Shown piece by piece: positions 53,713-63,946 of a DNA stretch of 64,000 nt; position 1 is the first letter of the stretch; every line of letters starts with the position of its first letter. Position numbers and translations under genes: made by a program. The notes under the pieces were generated by a model. It was not told the origin of the DNA and made no database searches. It was given only the letters and a program-made list of their open reading frames with translations. Source of the DNA: an uncultured Saprospirales bacterium. Its GTDB lineage: Bacteria; Bacteroidota; Bacteroidia; Chitinophagales; JADIYW01. The stretch is from positions 13,046 through 77,045 of the forward strand of contig CALLKF010000114.1 of NCBI GenBank assembly GCA_938008535.1, read 5' to 3'.

Positions 53713-56700
53713 TTATTGCACAATAATTTTTCCAGTTGCTACTTCAGTTTTATCATCAAACAATTGATAAAAATACATACCAGTATTTAATTGATTTCTA
53801 TAAATGGTGATTTCATTTTTTATGTTTGAATACATTTCATCTATCATCTTTCCAGTTGCATCTAACAATATTAATCTTGGATTTTTGAGTTCTGCATTTT
53901 TTATTTGTAATGATGTTTTATCATGAAATGGATTTGGGAAAACTATTAACTCAACATTTTTATACCCTTCATTTTTTGTTGCATTAATCAAATCTACACG
54001 CAAATAATTTTCTCCGATTGTGTGAAAAACAGTATTAGTAAAAATTGCCGAATTATAATCAAAATAGATGGAAGCATTATTGTTTATTACAGTTCCAATC
54101 GCATTGTTATTTTTTTGTTGGATATGAAATTGCACAAAACCATTCGATGCATTTAAATTTTTGGTGCTATCTACCAATTTAATATTTTCAAACAAAAACT
54201 GAATTACATTCGTGTCTATACGAATCATTCTACATGTTTGACTACTACTTTCTAACTCAATAGAATTAATATCTAAATACGAAGAAATCGTGTCGATGAT
54301 AGAAACTGTAAATGCAGTATCTGTTCCAGTATTTTGAAAACGAATCGAATAATCTAACGGCACATTTTTTTCAATAAAATGTTGTGCGCCAACGCCAATT
54401 GGTTTGGTTTCTTTTTCATTTGGATCGTAGCTACCACGATTTTGCTGACAATCAACTGCACGAAATGGTTCGCCATCATACAACGGAAACTGCGAAATAA
54501 TTCCAGTAGCAAATGTATCTGTTGAGTTGGTTCTGCAACCTTCAATAAATGCAGCCGTTTTTGCATCGCCTAAATACGATGGAAAATTAATAGGTTGTTC
54601 TGCCTCAATTCTATACGTTGCGCCACTCACTAACGGCATATCCACAATTAATTCGTTGCCACTTGGCAAATTATAATTTTGAAGTGAACGCAACACCTGA
54701 TCTTGTATGACAATATATTTCCGATCAACTTGCATGTTGCCGCCAATATTTTTTAATTTAAATTCTATTTTATTGGTTTTACACGTTGCCGATGCTTGTA
54801 TAATAGCACCTGTGTATGGCGTAGGTGAACAAACCGTATCTGGAAAAATATGTGCTTCACTACAATGCGTTTGTCCTAAAATTGTGGAATCGCAATTTAC
54901 AGTTACTGCAAACGAAAACGAACCGCATTTTCCTGTTTCTACATTACCGACATTAAACTTAAAAACATTATTTCCTAAGCTGGAAAATGGTTGTGCTGAT
55001 GCATTAAAATCTAAATAATGATCTAACGTAATATCGATGTATGCATCAGTTGAGTTTACGGTTCCGTTGTTGCAATAGTTGACATAATACGTATTTTCAA
55101 AACAACGGCGAAGTATTGGTGCTGTTAACGAAACTGTGAGATTGGTGCACGAAATGGTTGGCGTTAAACCGATATCTATTTTTACAGAATCGCCATCATT
55201 TAATTGTATAGTTGATGGTATAGAACAGTTTTGCAGTTGCCACAACGGATAACTTGGATTTGGCAATAATTGTAGTTGATAATTTCCAGTATCTAAATAC
55301 ATTTCGTAGTTGCCAAGCGTATCTGTTGAAGTATAAAACGAATCGGTTGGATTGATGGCGCGCAGCGAATAATTACGCAAAAACGCATCTGAATTTTCTA
55401 TGGTGCAATTGTTGTTTTTATCGCCATAGATGGTTCCTGAGATTTTTGTAGTGTACACGTTTCCTAGTGAGTCGATGTTGACAAGAACATGTTTGCTATT
55501 GTATGGATTACTAGCATTTTCGTACAAAAAACCAAAAACAGAGCTACCGTTTTTTAAATCAATAACTGGTTCTTCGTAAATAGTTTTTTTAGTATTTCCA
55601 GTTATGGTTGAAGACATGTTGATTTCTTTAATAGTTGTTGCAGAATCGATATTGTCAAATTGAAAAAAATGTACTAAATAATCTAATTGATTATCATTGT
55701 TTCCATCAGTATATCCATTCGACATTCCAATTAATTGTAGTGTATTGTTTACACTTCTTAAGTGAACAAAACTCATATCATTGTCATACATTTTGAGAGT
55801 AGCATTATTTCCATTTGCATCTATAGAAAATAATTTGGTTTTACTTCTGCTGTAATTATAAGGTGTGCTATAAGTATCAATATATCCATCACGAAATGCG
55901 AAATAATATTTATTATTCAATTCAAGTAAATTATTTTGAAGACTACCATTAACATCGATTGGTGTTTTTTGTATCCATTCTTTTTCATTGTTAGAATTTA
56001 ATTTTAGTAAGTAGGTTTCAGCAAGTTGAGAATATGGATTTCTAACTTGCAATCCTATGCTTAACAATAGTAATAATCCTTTATCGCTTGTTTTTAATAT
56101 TTTTTGAATTGATGGATTTACATTGTTATAATAAATTGTAGTGTCAATGTTAATGCCTGTATAAATTGAATCAAAATCCATTGAAACCGAATCTAAATTA
56201 CTATTAAAAGTTTTATCTGTTATTGTAAAATCAAGATTTCTATCAAAAATTAGTTTAATATAATTTGGAATTTTTAATTCAATTGTATTAAAATATTGAT
56301 ACTCTAAATTATTATAGCTGTATGCAAATATTTCATTGTTATCAATTTCTTTTTGGCTCCAAATTAAATTTCCGTCGTAATCAAATTTTGCATAAAATGT
56401 ACCAATACGAGCTCCACTAATAAAACAATCAGATCCAATACAACCACAATAACCCCAAGTTAAACCATCTAATACATATTTAATAATTAGACCTGATGAA
56501 TCGATTGTATTTTCAATAAAAGTAGGATTGTATGATTTATTAAAATATGGAAATGATATTTGTCCAGAGATACCACAAATAATGCCATCGCCAAGTTGCA
56601 ATAAATCTTGATTTGGATAAAAAGGTTTTTTCCAAATTACATTTCCTTTCGTATTATATTTTACGATTGTAAAACCACTTTTTGTACAAGTATCGGTGCC

Positions 56701-56904
56701 ACATAAAACTCTATCTGTATCAGAATTACCAACCAATGCATAAAAACCACTATCGTCCGAATATGTTAATCCACTTTTAGGTGTTGAAAAGATATTGCCA
56801 ACTCCAATTGGTGCATCTTTTACCCAACCATTTGCACTTGCATTTCGTATTATTAAAGCAAACAACAACAGCAAACTCCATTTTATAATTACATTGCGTT
56901 TCAT
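53713..56904 (-). CDS. T9SS type A giant surface protein with DUF7619-like repeat domain
   Basis: The start is set at the ATG at 56902-56904 (MKRNVIIKWSLLLLF); the longer frame to 56982 adds 26 residues that are not a signal peptide. The 1063-residue product has a signal peptide (ASANG), a long beta-propeller-like region of 450 residues, a Cna-B/SdrD-like domain (SGTIYGDKNNNCTIENSD; GNYEMYLDTGNYQLQLLP), then a conserved-repeat domain of the DUF7619 type (YDPNEKETKPIGVG; LDYSIRFQNTGTDTAF; NNASIYFDYNSAIFTN) and a type A sorting signal (LIVFPNPFHDKTSLQI to GKIIVQ). Anchored or released by T9SS. Confidence 0.85.
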   Translation of the reverse strand: MKRNVIIKWSLLLLFALIIRNASANGWVKDAPIGVGNIFSTPKSGLTYSDDSGFYALVGNSDTDRVLCGTDTCTKSGFTIVKYNTKGNVIWKKPFYPNQDLLQLGDGIICGISGQISFPYFNKSYNPTFIENTIDSSGLIIKYVLDGLTWGYCGCIGSDCFISGARIGTFYAKFDYDGNLIWSQKEIDNNEIFAYSYNNLEYQYFNTIELKIPNYIKLIFDRNLDFTITDKTFNSNLDSVSMDFDSIYTGINIDTTIYYNNVNPSIQKILKTSDKGLLLLLSIGLQVRNPYSQLAETYLLKLNSNNEKEWIQKTPIDVNGSLQNNLLELNNKYYFAFRDGYIDTYSTPYNYSRSKTKLFSIDANGNNATLKMYDNDMSFVHLRSVNNTLQLIGMSNGYTDGNNDNQLDYLVHFFQFDNIDSATTIKEINMSSTITGNTKKTIYEEPVIDLKNGSSVFGFLYENASNPYNSKHVLVNIDSLGNVYTTKISGTIYGDKNNNCTIENSDAFLRNYSLRAINPTDSFYTSTDTLGNYEMYLDTGNYQLQLLPNPSYPLWQLQNCSIPSTIQLNDGDSVKIDIGLTPTISCTNLTVSLTAPILRRCFENTYYVNYCNNGTVNSTDAYIDITLDHYLDFNASAQPFSSLGNNVFKFNVGNVETGKCGSFSFAVTVNCDSTILGQTHCSEAHIFPDTVCSPTPYTGAIIQASATCKTNKIEFKLKNIGGNMQVDRKYIVIQDQVLRSLQNYNLPSGNELIVDMPLVSGATYRIEAEQPINFPSYLGDAKTAAFIEGCRTNSTDTFATGIISQFPLYDGEPFRAVDCQQNRGSYDPNEKETKPIGVGAQHFIEKNVPLDYSIRFQNTGTDTAFTVSIIDTISSYLDINSIELESSSQTCRMIRIDTNVIQFLFENIKLVDSTKNLNASNGFVQFHIQQKNNNAIGTVINNNASIYFDYNSAIFTNTVFHTIGENYLRVDLINATKNEGYKNVELIVFPNPFHDKTSLQIKNAELKNPRLILLDATGKMIDEMYSNIKNEITIYRNQLNTGMYFYQLFDDKTEVATGKIIVQ

Positions 56905-57071
56905 ATATATTCCATTAAAATTAAACAAATGATTTGATTTCAATGTAAAGATGTTAGATAAACTTGCAAGTAGAAAATACAAATTTTAGTGTTTGTCTGA
57001 TTAAAACAGCATTAAAATTTAGTTTTGGTTTTTATTTTTAATATATTCATGCAAATATTTGTCCGAAAATT

Positions 57072-58469
57072 ATGGAAAATACTAAATGCTTTCAACTGTT
57101 CATTTCTTTGTATAAAGATGAAAAAATGGCATTTAAAAAATGGATTCATTCGCCAATTGCCAATCAACATGATGACGTAACTGCTGTTTTTGAGTATTTA
57201 TTTTCTAAGAAATATTTGAATTCCAATATCGTACAAAAAGAAAAAATATTTGCGCAACTATATCCAACACGCAATTATGATGATTTACGATTTCGGCATG
57301 TTTTATCAAATTGCACAAAATGCATTGAAAACTTTATGAGTTTTTATCAGTTTCAAAATGATGAAAATGCATCGGCATTGTATCTTTTAAAGTCATTAGA
57401 AAAACACCAACACGATAAATATGCAAAAGCGTTACTGCAGCAACAAACTGAAATCTTAAAAAACAATGCCGTCCAAAATAGCGATGTTGTTTTGTCGGCT
57501 ATTGAACTTCAAAAAATCAATTTCAATATTCATAGCAAAAATATTCGCGACAAACCATTTAATTTACAAGCCATTGCTGATTTATTGCATCAATATACGC
57601 AAACAGAAATTTTAAAATTTGCTTGTTTGGCAATCACGCATCAACAAATTTCAACTACTAATTATTCGTTTCCGTTATTAGATTCTATTTTAAAAACTAC
57701 TCAAGAATATTTTGAAACAGTTTCGTTATCCAACAAAATTTATTTTCTGATTTATAAATCGCTAACAGAAAATGAAAACGACGACATTGTTTTTTCACTA
57801 AAAGAAATATTGAAAAATGCTACGACAAAATTGGAGCCAAATGAATTGCTTGATATTTATTTATTGACGATTAATCAATGCATAAAAAAATTAAATAGTG
57901 GCAAAAAAGAGTTTGCAAATATTGCATATGATTTATATCTGCAATTAATAAATGCTGATTTATTGGTGCAAAATAACGAACTCGATCGCTTTGCATTTAC
58001 TAATATTGTTTTCACTGGTTTGATGGTGAAAGATTTTGTTGGAATTGAGAAGTTTATTCAAAAAAATGCGATTTATTTATCGGATGAATATCGAGAAACC
58101 ATTGTATCTATTGCTACTGCGCGCTTGTTTTACACGCAACAATTGTACGACAAAGCTATAAAAGTAATTTTGCAAACTGAGTTCAACGATTTTTTGATGA
58201 GTTTATCTGCACGCATTTTGCTGACTAAAATTTATATTGAAACGAAAGATTTTGATGTTGCAGAAAATCACATCGCAACCTTTAAAAAATACATTCGGCG
58301 TCAAAAAAATATTGGCTACCACAAAGATCGTGTGCTAAAGTTTTTATTGATGTGTGAGCAACTTATAATTGTAAAAAGCGCATCTAAAAAACAACAAAAA
58401 TTATTTCAATTACAGCTTAGTAATGATAATGCACTGATGGAAAAAGAATGGCTGTTGGAACAAATTTAG
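57072..58469 (+). CDS. Helical protein of unknown function
   Basis: The 465-residue product is soluble and almost wholly helical, Lys/Glu/Asn/Gln-rich, with no signal peptide. Its periodic helices (for example FAQLYPTRNYDDLRFRHVLSNC near 57-78 and ATARLFYTQQLYDKAIKVIL near 350) look like TPR or similar alpha-solenoid repeats, but no motif is strong enough to name a family. It is divergent from the giant T9SS gene, 167 bases between starts, and convergent with the lytic transglycosylase gene. Nothing in the context fixes its role. Confidence 0.6.
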   Translation: MENTKCFQLFISLYKDEKMAFKKWIHSPIANQHDDVTAVFEYLFSKKYLNSNIVQKEKIFAQLYPTRNYDDLRFRHVLSNCTKCIENFMSFYQFQNDENASALYLLKSLEKHQHDKYAKALLQQQTEILKNNAVQNSDVVLSAIELQKINFNIHSKNIRDKPFNLQAIADLLHQYTQTEILKFACLAITHQQISTTNYSFPLLDSILKTTQEYFETVSLSNKIYFLIYKSLTENENDDIVFSLKEILKNATTKLEPNELLDIYLLTINQCIKKLNSGKKEFANIAYDLYLQLINADLLVQNNELDRFAFTNIVFTGLMVKDFVGIEKFIQKNAIYLSDEYRETIVSIATARLFYTQQLYDKAIKVILQTEFNDFLMSLSARILLTKIYIETKDFDVAENHIATFKKYIRRQKNIGYHKDRVLKFLLMCEQLIIVKSASKKQQKLFQLQLSNDNALMEKEWLLEQI

Positions 58470-58524
58470 TTACAAATTTTATCTTGTCGAAAATTTTATC
58501 GTGCCACGAATATCGTGACTCGAA

Positions 58525-59454
58525 CTAAGCAGGAATTCGAACATCAAAGGTGCGTTTATCTTTGTTGGTTAAGTTCATATCGCGAATCCATGGATTGTAG
58601 ATGCGCAATAATTTATAGGTAGTTCCATTATCTTTTGCAAATTGAATCCAATTAGTGGCACCTGAAACTTGTACTGTGTTGTATTTAAATTCTGGATACA
58701 AATCTTCTTTTCCTAAATAAAATCCAAAATCTTTTTGGTTTTGATGAATGATTTTTAACGCAATAATACGTTGTACATAACGACTAGTTTCTGAGTTTAA
58801 TAATAATCTGTAATAATCTGTTTCGCCTTGCAAACTTTGTTGTTTGTTTACACCAGCAACACCCATATTATAACCAGCTGCAGCAGCCGTCCACGAACCA
58901 GTAGATTCTTTAGAGCTTCGCAAATACTTACAGGCAGCGCGTGTTGCTTTTTCTAAGTTATAACGTTCGTCTGTTTGCGAATTAATTAATAAACCATATT
59001 GGCTGCCTGTGCTGCTTAAAAACTGCCAAAAACCAGATGCACCAGCTGGTGAAGAAACATTATCTAATGCACTTTCTGCCATGCATAAATATTTAAAATC
59101 ATCTGGAACATTTTCTTCTTTTAATATTTTTTCAATCAATGGAAAAAAACGGTTGGCACGTTTAAACATTAAAATGGTAGATGATTGCCAATAAGCATTT
59201 ACGGTTAATTCTCTATCTAAACGTTCACGTACTTCTGGATCGTCTAACGGCACTTGTTCTCCAGCAAAGGTTACACTTTCAGGCAATTTTACTGCATACG
59301 CCGTTTGAATTGGCAACGCCAAATTATGCGATGTAGAACCAGCTTTAAAAAATGGAAAATATTTATTCGTAGAATCAACTGTTGCATTGATAAATAAGGT
59401 AATCGTTGCAAATGCAAGCATTCCAAGTCCAAAGTATTTTAGTTGTTGTTTCAT
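58525..59454 (-). CDS. Membrane-anchored lytic transglycosylase (SLT family)
   Basis: I use the ATG at 59452-59454 (MKQQLKYFGLGML), 309 residues, because it places a short basic N-terminus in front of the membrane segment; the frame is open to 59499. After the anchor comes an SLT domain with the catalytic E127 in CMAESALDN, followed by GASGFWQFLSSTGSQYGL and AAAAGYNMG, as in MltE/Slt-type enzymes that cleave peptidoglycan to 1,6-anhydro ends. The C-terminal part (TNWIQFAKDNGTTYKLL) resembles a LysM-like module. It is periplasmic. Confidence 0.9.
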   Translation of the reverse strand: MKQQLKYFGLGMLAFATITLFINATVDSTNKYFPFFKAGSTSHNLALPIQTAYAVKLPESVTFAGEQVPLDDPEVRERLDRELTVNAYWQSSTILMFKRANRFFPLIEKILKEENVPDDFKYLCMAESALDNVSSPAGASGFWQFLSSTGSQYGLLINSQTDERYNLEKATRAACKYLRSSKESTGSWTAAAAGYNMGVAGVNKQQSLQGETDYYRLLLNSETSRYVQRIIALKIIHQNQKDFGFYLGKEDLYPEFKYNTVQVSGATNWIQFAKDNGTTYKLLRIYNPWIRDMNLTNKDKRTFDVRIPA

Positions 59455-59597
59455 CTGTGTTTGTTTATTAATTTTTAATTGTGCAGATGGAATATCCATT
59501 AACTTTTCTGACGATGCAGCTATATCAGTGGATATTTCATGTTGCTTTTTTATAATAAGTATTAAGTAGTAAGTTTTTATTATTTCAAACTTTTAAA

Positions 59598-60098
59598 TTA
59601 TCGTTTTTTATACACAGGTACGGTAGAACATGGCTCGCCGAACATGAGTGATTTTACATATGGTTGTAGTTTTTTGGTGATTTCTAAATAGGCGTTGCTG
59701 TTTACTGTTTTAGTGCCACAACCTTTAATAACTAATTTTGCATCTATATATTTTGTTGCGTCTATTTCGTTAATGTTTTTTAACAGCAATTGTTGTTCCA
59801 CTTCTTCTTTTGTACCAACATATATTTTATTCGTGTGTGGTAATAAATAGGAAGTGATTAACATAAATGACCATTGTGGTAAAATGGCATCAGTTGAACA
59901 AAAAACAGCTACTATTTTATCTTGATATTGATTCCAATCGTGTTGTTTTAATGCAGCGCGAAAATCTATTTCTTTTAAAATTAAACCACGAAATAAAAAC
60001 GCTTGCATATTGAATTCCATGATTTCATCTGTTGGAAAAAAAGTTTCCAAATCGATGGTAATTAAACCACTTTGCGCTACTTTATTTATGAGTTCCAT
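59598..60098 (-). CDS. DUF2480 protein
   Basis: The start is placed at the ATG at 60096-60098 (MELINKVAQSGLITIDLE), 166 residues; an ATG 12 bases upstream is less like the family. The sequence follows DUF2480 closely: FRGLILKEIDFRAALKQHDW, DKIVAVFCSTDAILPQW, LVIKGCGTKTV and the end VKSLMFGEPCSTVPVYKK. The protein is soluble and nearly restricted to Bacteroidota. Function unknown; the conserved Cys residues in KGCG and EPCS may bind a metal or form a site. Confidence 0.9.
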   Translation of the reverse strand: MELINKVAQSGLITIDLETFFPTDEIMEFNMQAFLFRGLILKEIDFRAALKQHDWNQYQDKIVAVFCSTDAILPQWSFMLITSYLLPHTNKIYVGTKEEVEQQLLLKNINEIDATKYIDAKLVIKGCGTKTVNSNAYLEITKKLQPYVKSLMFGEPCSTVPVYKKR

Positions 60099-60177
60099 TT
60101 TTTGTATCACAGAGTTGCAGTGAGTTTAATCACAGAGAACACTGTATTTTATTGTTAATTTTACAAAGTAAAACAAA

Positions 60178-60203
60178 AAAAGCGGAAAATAAATTCCGCT
60201 TTT
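60178..60203 (-). terminator. Terminator after the foldase gene
   Basis: AAAAGCGGAA and TTCCGCTTTT flank a 6-base loop and give a T run on the minus strand. It lies 21 bases after the stop of the PpiD-like gene. Confidence 0.85.
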
Positions 60204-60223
60204 ATATTACTGTATATTTGTTT

Positions 60224-62392
60224 TTAGTAATTTTTATAGCGTTCGTCTTTCACGTCGGCCTTTTTTAATATTGACTCAAAAATAGATTGGAAATTTAATC
60301 TACTTGTATATCTGCTTTCCATAATTTTTTTCACCATACTAATATCCATACCAACATCAGGGCCTTTTTCGTCAGCTGATTTTGTTTGAATTAAGTAAGC
60401 AGCACGCACACCAGCTATTGCTTTTGCTGTTTTGCCAACTGGTGTTCCGAAAATAGTACCTACTACTTTTGGTTCATTGCCGATGCCTGTTGCCATTGCT
60501 TGAGAAAACTGCACCATAACTGTATCTAAAACGCTTGCATCTTTTACTTTAGCAGCAACTGCAGCTAAGTCAGTAGTTCCAGCAGCAGCTTCATTTAATT
60601 GTTTTACTAAATCTTTTCCTTTTTTCTCATTGCGAACAATCATTGCTACTTCGTCACGAACGTCCTCCACTTTTGCAATGCCTTTTTCGGTGATTTTTTT
60701 CAATTTTGCCACCACATATTTATTTTCAACTTTATCTTCTAAATAAATTTGATTGGTTTTTTCTTGTTGAAATGCCCATTGAACTAAATTACGAGCAGCA
60801 CCAATTTGTGGAACATCTACCATGTTTTGAGACAACACAATGTCTTTTAATAAATTTTCTGATTTTGCTGCTTTATCAAATTTTTCTGGAGTTGAATTTT
60901 GTTGCTGGAAAGTAGTTGCTTTGTCGTAAACATTTTTAATAGTTTCATCGCTTGGTGCTAATTCAACAACGAAATCAGCGAATTTTGTTACCGTTTTTGG
61001 AGATTTTGCATCAATTAATAGGATGATATGTAAACCATATTGTGTTTCTACTTTTGCAATTTGACCTGGTTGCATTCCGTAGAATACTTTTTCGTTGAAT
61101 TCTTTCACCATTTGGCCACGTGTGAAATATCCTAAGTCACCACCTTTTGCTTTAGATCCTTCATCTTTAGAATTCTCAGAAGCAACTTGCCCGAAGTTTT
61201 TTTGTTGTGATGAGATAACGCGAATTAAACTATCTGCCAAAATATTTGCTGATTTTTTCTCTTCATCAGATCCTTTTCCTTCAGACAATAAGATATGAGC
61301 TGCACGAACTGTATCAGGTGCAATTCTTCTATCAATAATTTTGGTAAACATATAAAAACTACCTTCTTTATATACGTTTGTTAAGGTTCCAACTGGTAAG
61401 TTAAATAAAGTATCTGCGTTGCGTTTAGTTTTCAAAACATCATCTTTAGAATAGTATTCTACATTATTTCCTTGTACCGAATTACGCGTAATAAAAGCAG
61501 AATCTTTTGGTAAGCTAGTTAAATAATCTGCTCTTAAGGAGTTGATTTTTTCTATCGCTACTGCTGTATCGTTAGAAGAAGGAAAAATATCAAACGAAAC
61601 TACATCAATTATACGAGTTGCATCTGTTTCAAACTTAGCTTTATTATCATTGATATAAGTTTGAATTTCATTGTCGCTTACTTTGTATTTATCATCAGCC
61701 AATGATGTGTATGGAACAGCGACAACTGCTGCTTTTGCAGTTCTATCGGCATTTAGTACTTCTTTAGCCATAAATGTTGGCATATAAAATGATTTTGCTA
61801 TTAAACCTGCATATTTTTGTTTAACTCTGTCATCTGCAATAATGCGTTCAATATGTGCAACAGTTTCTTTGAAATTGGTTTTATTTGTTTTGTCAAATTT
61901 ATCCATTCCATTAATAAACTCTTTTACTTTAGCTTGGTTTAGCTGACCTGTTTCACGATTCACAATATCTGGTTGTGCTTGTGCAATTTGACGTAATAAG
62001 TTTTGTGCATAAGGACTTGGATTGTTGCCCCAAATTAAATCTGCTAATTCAGCTGGACTTACTTCTAATGCTAAAGATTTATAGGCATTACCTAAAAGCT
62101 GATTTGAAGACATGGTATTCCAAACTTCTTCTTGAATTTGAGCTCTTGACTGATCATTTAGCTGAAAAGTAGGATTGATTAGTTTAACACCTTCTTCGTA
62201 GAAAGTTACTTGTGAGCTAAACTCTTTTCCAGAGATGTTTGCGCCATTGATTTTTCCTACATTATTTTTATTTCCACCACCGCTTCTATTATTGGTATTA
62301 AAAGCTTCTTCTATAATAAAAATAAATAATGCCAACGCAATGAAACCTACTAATATCCACGAGCGTTGTCTGATTTTTCCTATAACTGCCAT
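60224..62392 (-). CDS. PpiD/SurA-like peptidyl-prolyl isomerase foldase
   Basis: The 722-residue protein has one N-terminal membrane anchor (about 12-28), a SurA-N-like chaperone domain, one clear parvulin (PPIC) domain at about 363-460 (RAAHILLSEGKGSD, GGDLGYFTRGQMVKEFNEKVF, VETQYGLHIILLID) and a second helical region. It is built like PpiD, an inner-membrane foldase at the translocon exit, and probably helps fold outer-membrane and T9SS proteins. A -7 box precedes it. A CNNM/CorC gene lies upstream, 172 bases away. Confidence 0.9.
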   Translation of the reverse strand: MAVIGKIRQRSWILVGFIALALFIFIIEEAFNTNNRSGGGNKNNVGKINGANISGKEFSSQVTFYEEGVKLINPTFQLNDQSRAQIQEEVWNTMSSNQLLGNAYKSLALEVSPAELADLIWGNNPSPYAQNLLRQIAQAQPDIVNRETGQLNQAKVKEFINGMDKFDKTNKTNFKETVAHIERIIADDRVKQKYAGLIAKSFYMPTFMAKEVLNADRTAKAAVVAVPYTSLADDKYKVSDNEIQTYINDNKAKFETDATRIIDVVSFDIFPSSNDTAVAIEKINSLRADYLTSLPKDSAFITRNSVQGNNVEYYSKDDVLKTKRNADTLFNLPVGTLTNVYKEGSFYMFTKIIDRRIAPDTVRAAHILLSEGKGSDEEKKSANILADSLIRVISSQQKNFGQVASENSKDEGSKAKGGDLGYFTRGQMVKEFNEKVFYGMQPGQIAKVETQYGLHIILLIDAKSPKTVTKFADFVVELAPSDETIKNVYDKATTFQQQNSTPEKFDKAAKSENLLKDIVLSQNMVDVPQIGAARNLVQWAFQQEKTNQIYLEDKVENKYVVAKLKKITEKGIAKVEDVRDEVAMIVRNEKKGKDLVKQLNEAAAGTTDLAAVAAKVKDASVLDTVMVQFSQAMATGIGNEPKVVGTIFGTPVGKTAKAIAGVRAAYLIQTKSADEKGPDVGMDISMVKKIMESRYTSRLNFQSIFESILKKADVKDERYKNY

Positions 62393-62414
62393 TTCTTGCT
62401 TATTTTAAAGTGTG

Positions 62415-62422
62415 CAAAGATA
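62415..62422 (-). promoter_or_regulatory. Promoter -7 box of the foldase gene
   Basis: The minus strand reads TATCTTTG, an exact TAnnTTTG, 22 bases before the ATG. No good -33 TTTG is found, but the box is strong. Confidence 0.6.
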
Positions 62423-62564
62423 GGAAATTAATTTGGAAATTTGAATTGCATCAGCAATCATGAACTCAAAAAAATCTAATAGTAAATTTGAATAAAATGA
62501 AGTAGCTTGAAAATGGAAGATTTGAGTTTATAAATTGGTTGTATTACTAATAAAATAATAAAAA

Positions 62565-63827
62565 CTATAAATTGGCAATTTCTTCGTTAATGACCAGTTT
62601 TACGGTTTCGATTTTTGTTTCGGAAACGTCTAAAATTTTAAAAGAATATTGGTCAATTTCTATGATTTCGTTGGTTTCTGGTATGGTTTCGTGGTGTGCG
62701 ATGATGAAACCAGAAAGTGTATCATAGTCACCATCAGGTATTTGTAGGTTATATTCTTCGTTGATACGGTCAATTTCTAATCTTCCAGACAAAATGAATT
62801 CATTTTTAGATAATTGATTATCTACAAGTTCATCTTTATCATATTCATCATCAATTTCGCCAAAAATTTCTTCTAAAATATCTTCTAACGTAATGATGCC
62901 AGCAGTTCCGCCATATTCGTTCACGACCCAAGCAATGCTTTTATTTTCTTTGATAAAGTCATTAAGTAACTTCTGAATTTGCATGGTTTCAGGAATTACT
63001 TTTATTTCCATCAAGATTGCCTCTATGGTTTCAGGATTTTTATGTAAATCGAAATGATGTACATAGCCAACAATTTTATCAATTGTATCATCAAAAACTA
63101 AAATACGAGAATGATAGGTTTCAATAATTATGTTTTTTAAATCTTCGATATTATCGTGCAAATCAATTGCAGTAATTTCACGGCGCGGCACCATACAATC
63201 GCGTACACGCAAGTTTTTTAAATACAAGGCGTTTTCAAACAATTCGGTATCTACTTCGTCTTCGTCGTTTTCTTCTTTTGGACTGTGGTCTTTAATAAAT
63301 TTTTCTAAATCTAACGTGGAAAACTGAAAATCGTGTTCAGAAACTTTTACGCCAAATGCTTTAAATAAGAGTTGAGAAATGCCGTTAATAAGCAAAACTG
63401 CTGGTGTAAGCAAATAATGCATTACACGAAATGGAACAGCCATGATTGGTAAAATAGAATCGGCAAATACTTTGAAAATTACTTTTGGAACATACTCGCC
63501 AAAAAACAAGACAACAGTGGTAGAAATAACGGTTTGAATAGCAATTACCAAAACATGTGAAGCTAAATATCTATCTAAAATTGGCTCTAATAAACCAGCG
63601 CATAAAATACCAAAAGTAATTAAAACGATGTTGTTTCCAAGTAATGTGGTGATGATAAATTTAGAAGGATTCTTGATGTAATCATTCAAAATTTTTCCAG
63701 ATAAAGTGCCGCGTTGAAAGCTTAATTCTATTTTTAATTTATTGGCAGAAAGGAACGCGATTTCGATGCCAGAAAACATGGCAGAAAACAATAATGTTAG
63801 AATAATTAAAAAGATGGTAGATCCCAT
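62565..63827 (-). CDS. CNNM/CBS/CorC membrane protein (hemolysin family, GldE-like)
   Basis: The 420-residue protein has a CNNM transmembrane domain (about 1-165, with FSGIEIAFLSANKLKIEL and FFGEYVPKVIF), then a CBS pair (VRDCMVPRREITAIDL; WVVNEYGGTAGIITLEDILEEIFGEI) and a C-terminal CorC_HlyC domain (SGRLEIDRINEEYNLQIPDGDYDTLSGFI, as pattern). The family exports or senses Mg2+ or Co2+; the name hemolysin is historical. In gliding Bacteroidota a relative, GldE, supports motility, so that is a possible alternative role. The gene pair with the foldase is common in the phylum. Confidence 0.92.
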   Translation of the reverse strand: MGSTIFLIILTLLFSAMFSGIEIAFLSANKLKIELSFQRGTLSGKILNDYIKNPSKFIITTLLGNNIVLITFGILCAGLLEPILDRYLASHVLVIAIQTVISTTVVLFFGEYVPKVIFKVFADSILPIMAVPFRVMHYLLTPAVLLINGISQLLFKAFGVKVSEHDFQFSTLDLEKFIKDHSPKEENDEDEVDTELFENALYLKNLRVRDCMVPRREITAIDLHDNIEDLKNIIIETYHSRILVFDDTIDKIVGYVHHFDLHKNPETIEAILMEIKVIPETMQIQKLLNDFIKENKSIAWVVNEYGGTAGIITLEDILEEIFGEIDDEYDKDELVDNQLSKNEFILSGRLEIDRINEEYNLQIPDGDYDTLSGFIIAHHETIPETNEIIEIDQYSFKILDVSETKIETVKLVINEEIANL

Positions 63828-63835
63828 TTACGATG

Positions 63836-63843
63836 TAAAGATA
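63836..63843 (-). promoter_or_regulatory. Promoter -7 box of the CNNM/CorC gene
   Basis: The minus strand reads TATCTTTA, one base from TAnnTTTG, 8 bases before the ATG, so the leader would be very short. Confidence 0.5.
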
Positions 63844-63946
63844 GGAAAATCTGTTGTACGATTTTAGATTTGTAAATAAAATAAGCTATTCAGTTGGCCA
63901 AAACGAAAGACAGAAAAATGATTTTAGCTTATTTATAGTACATTTA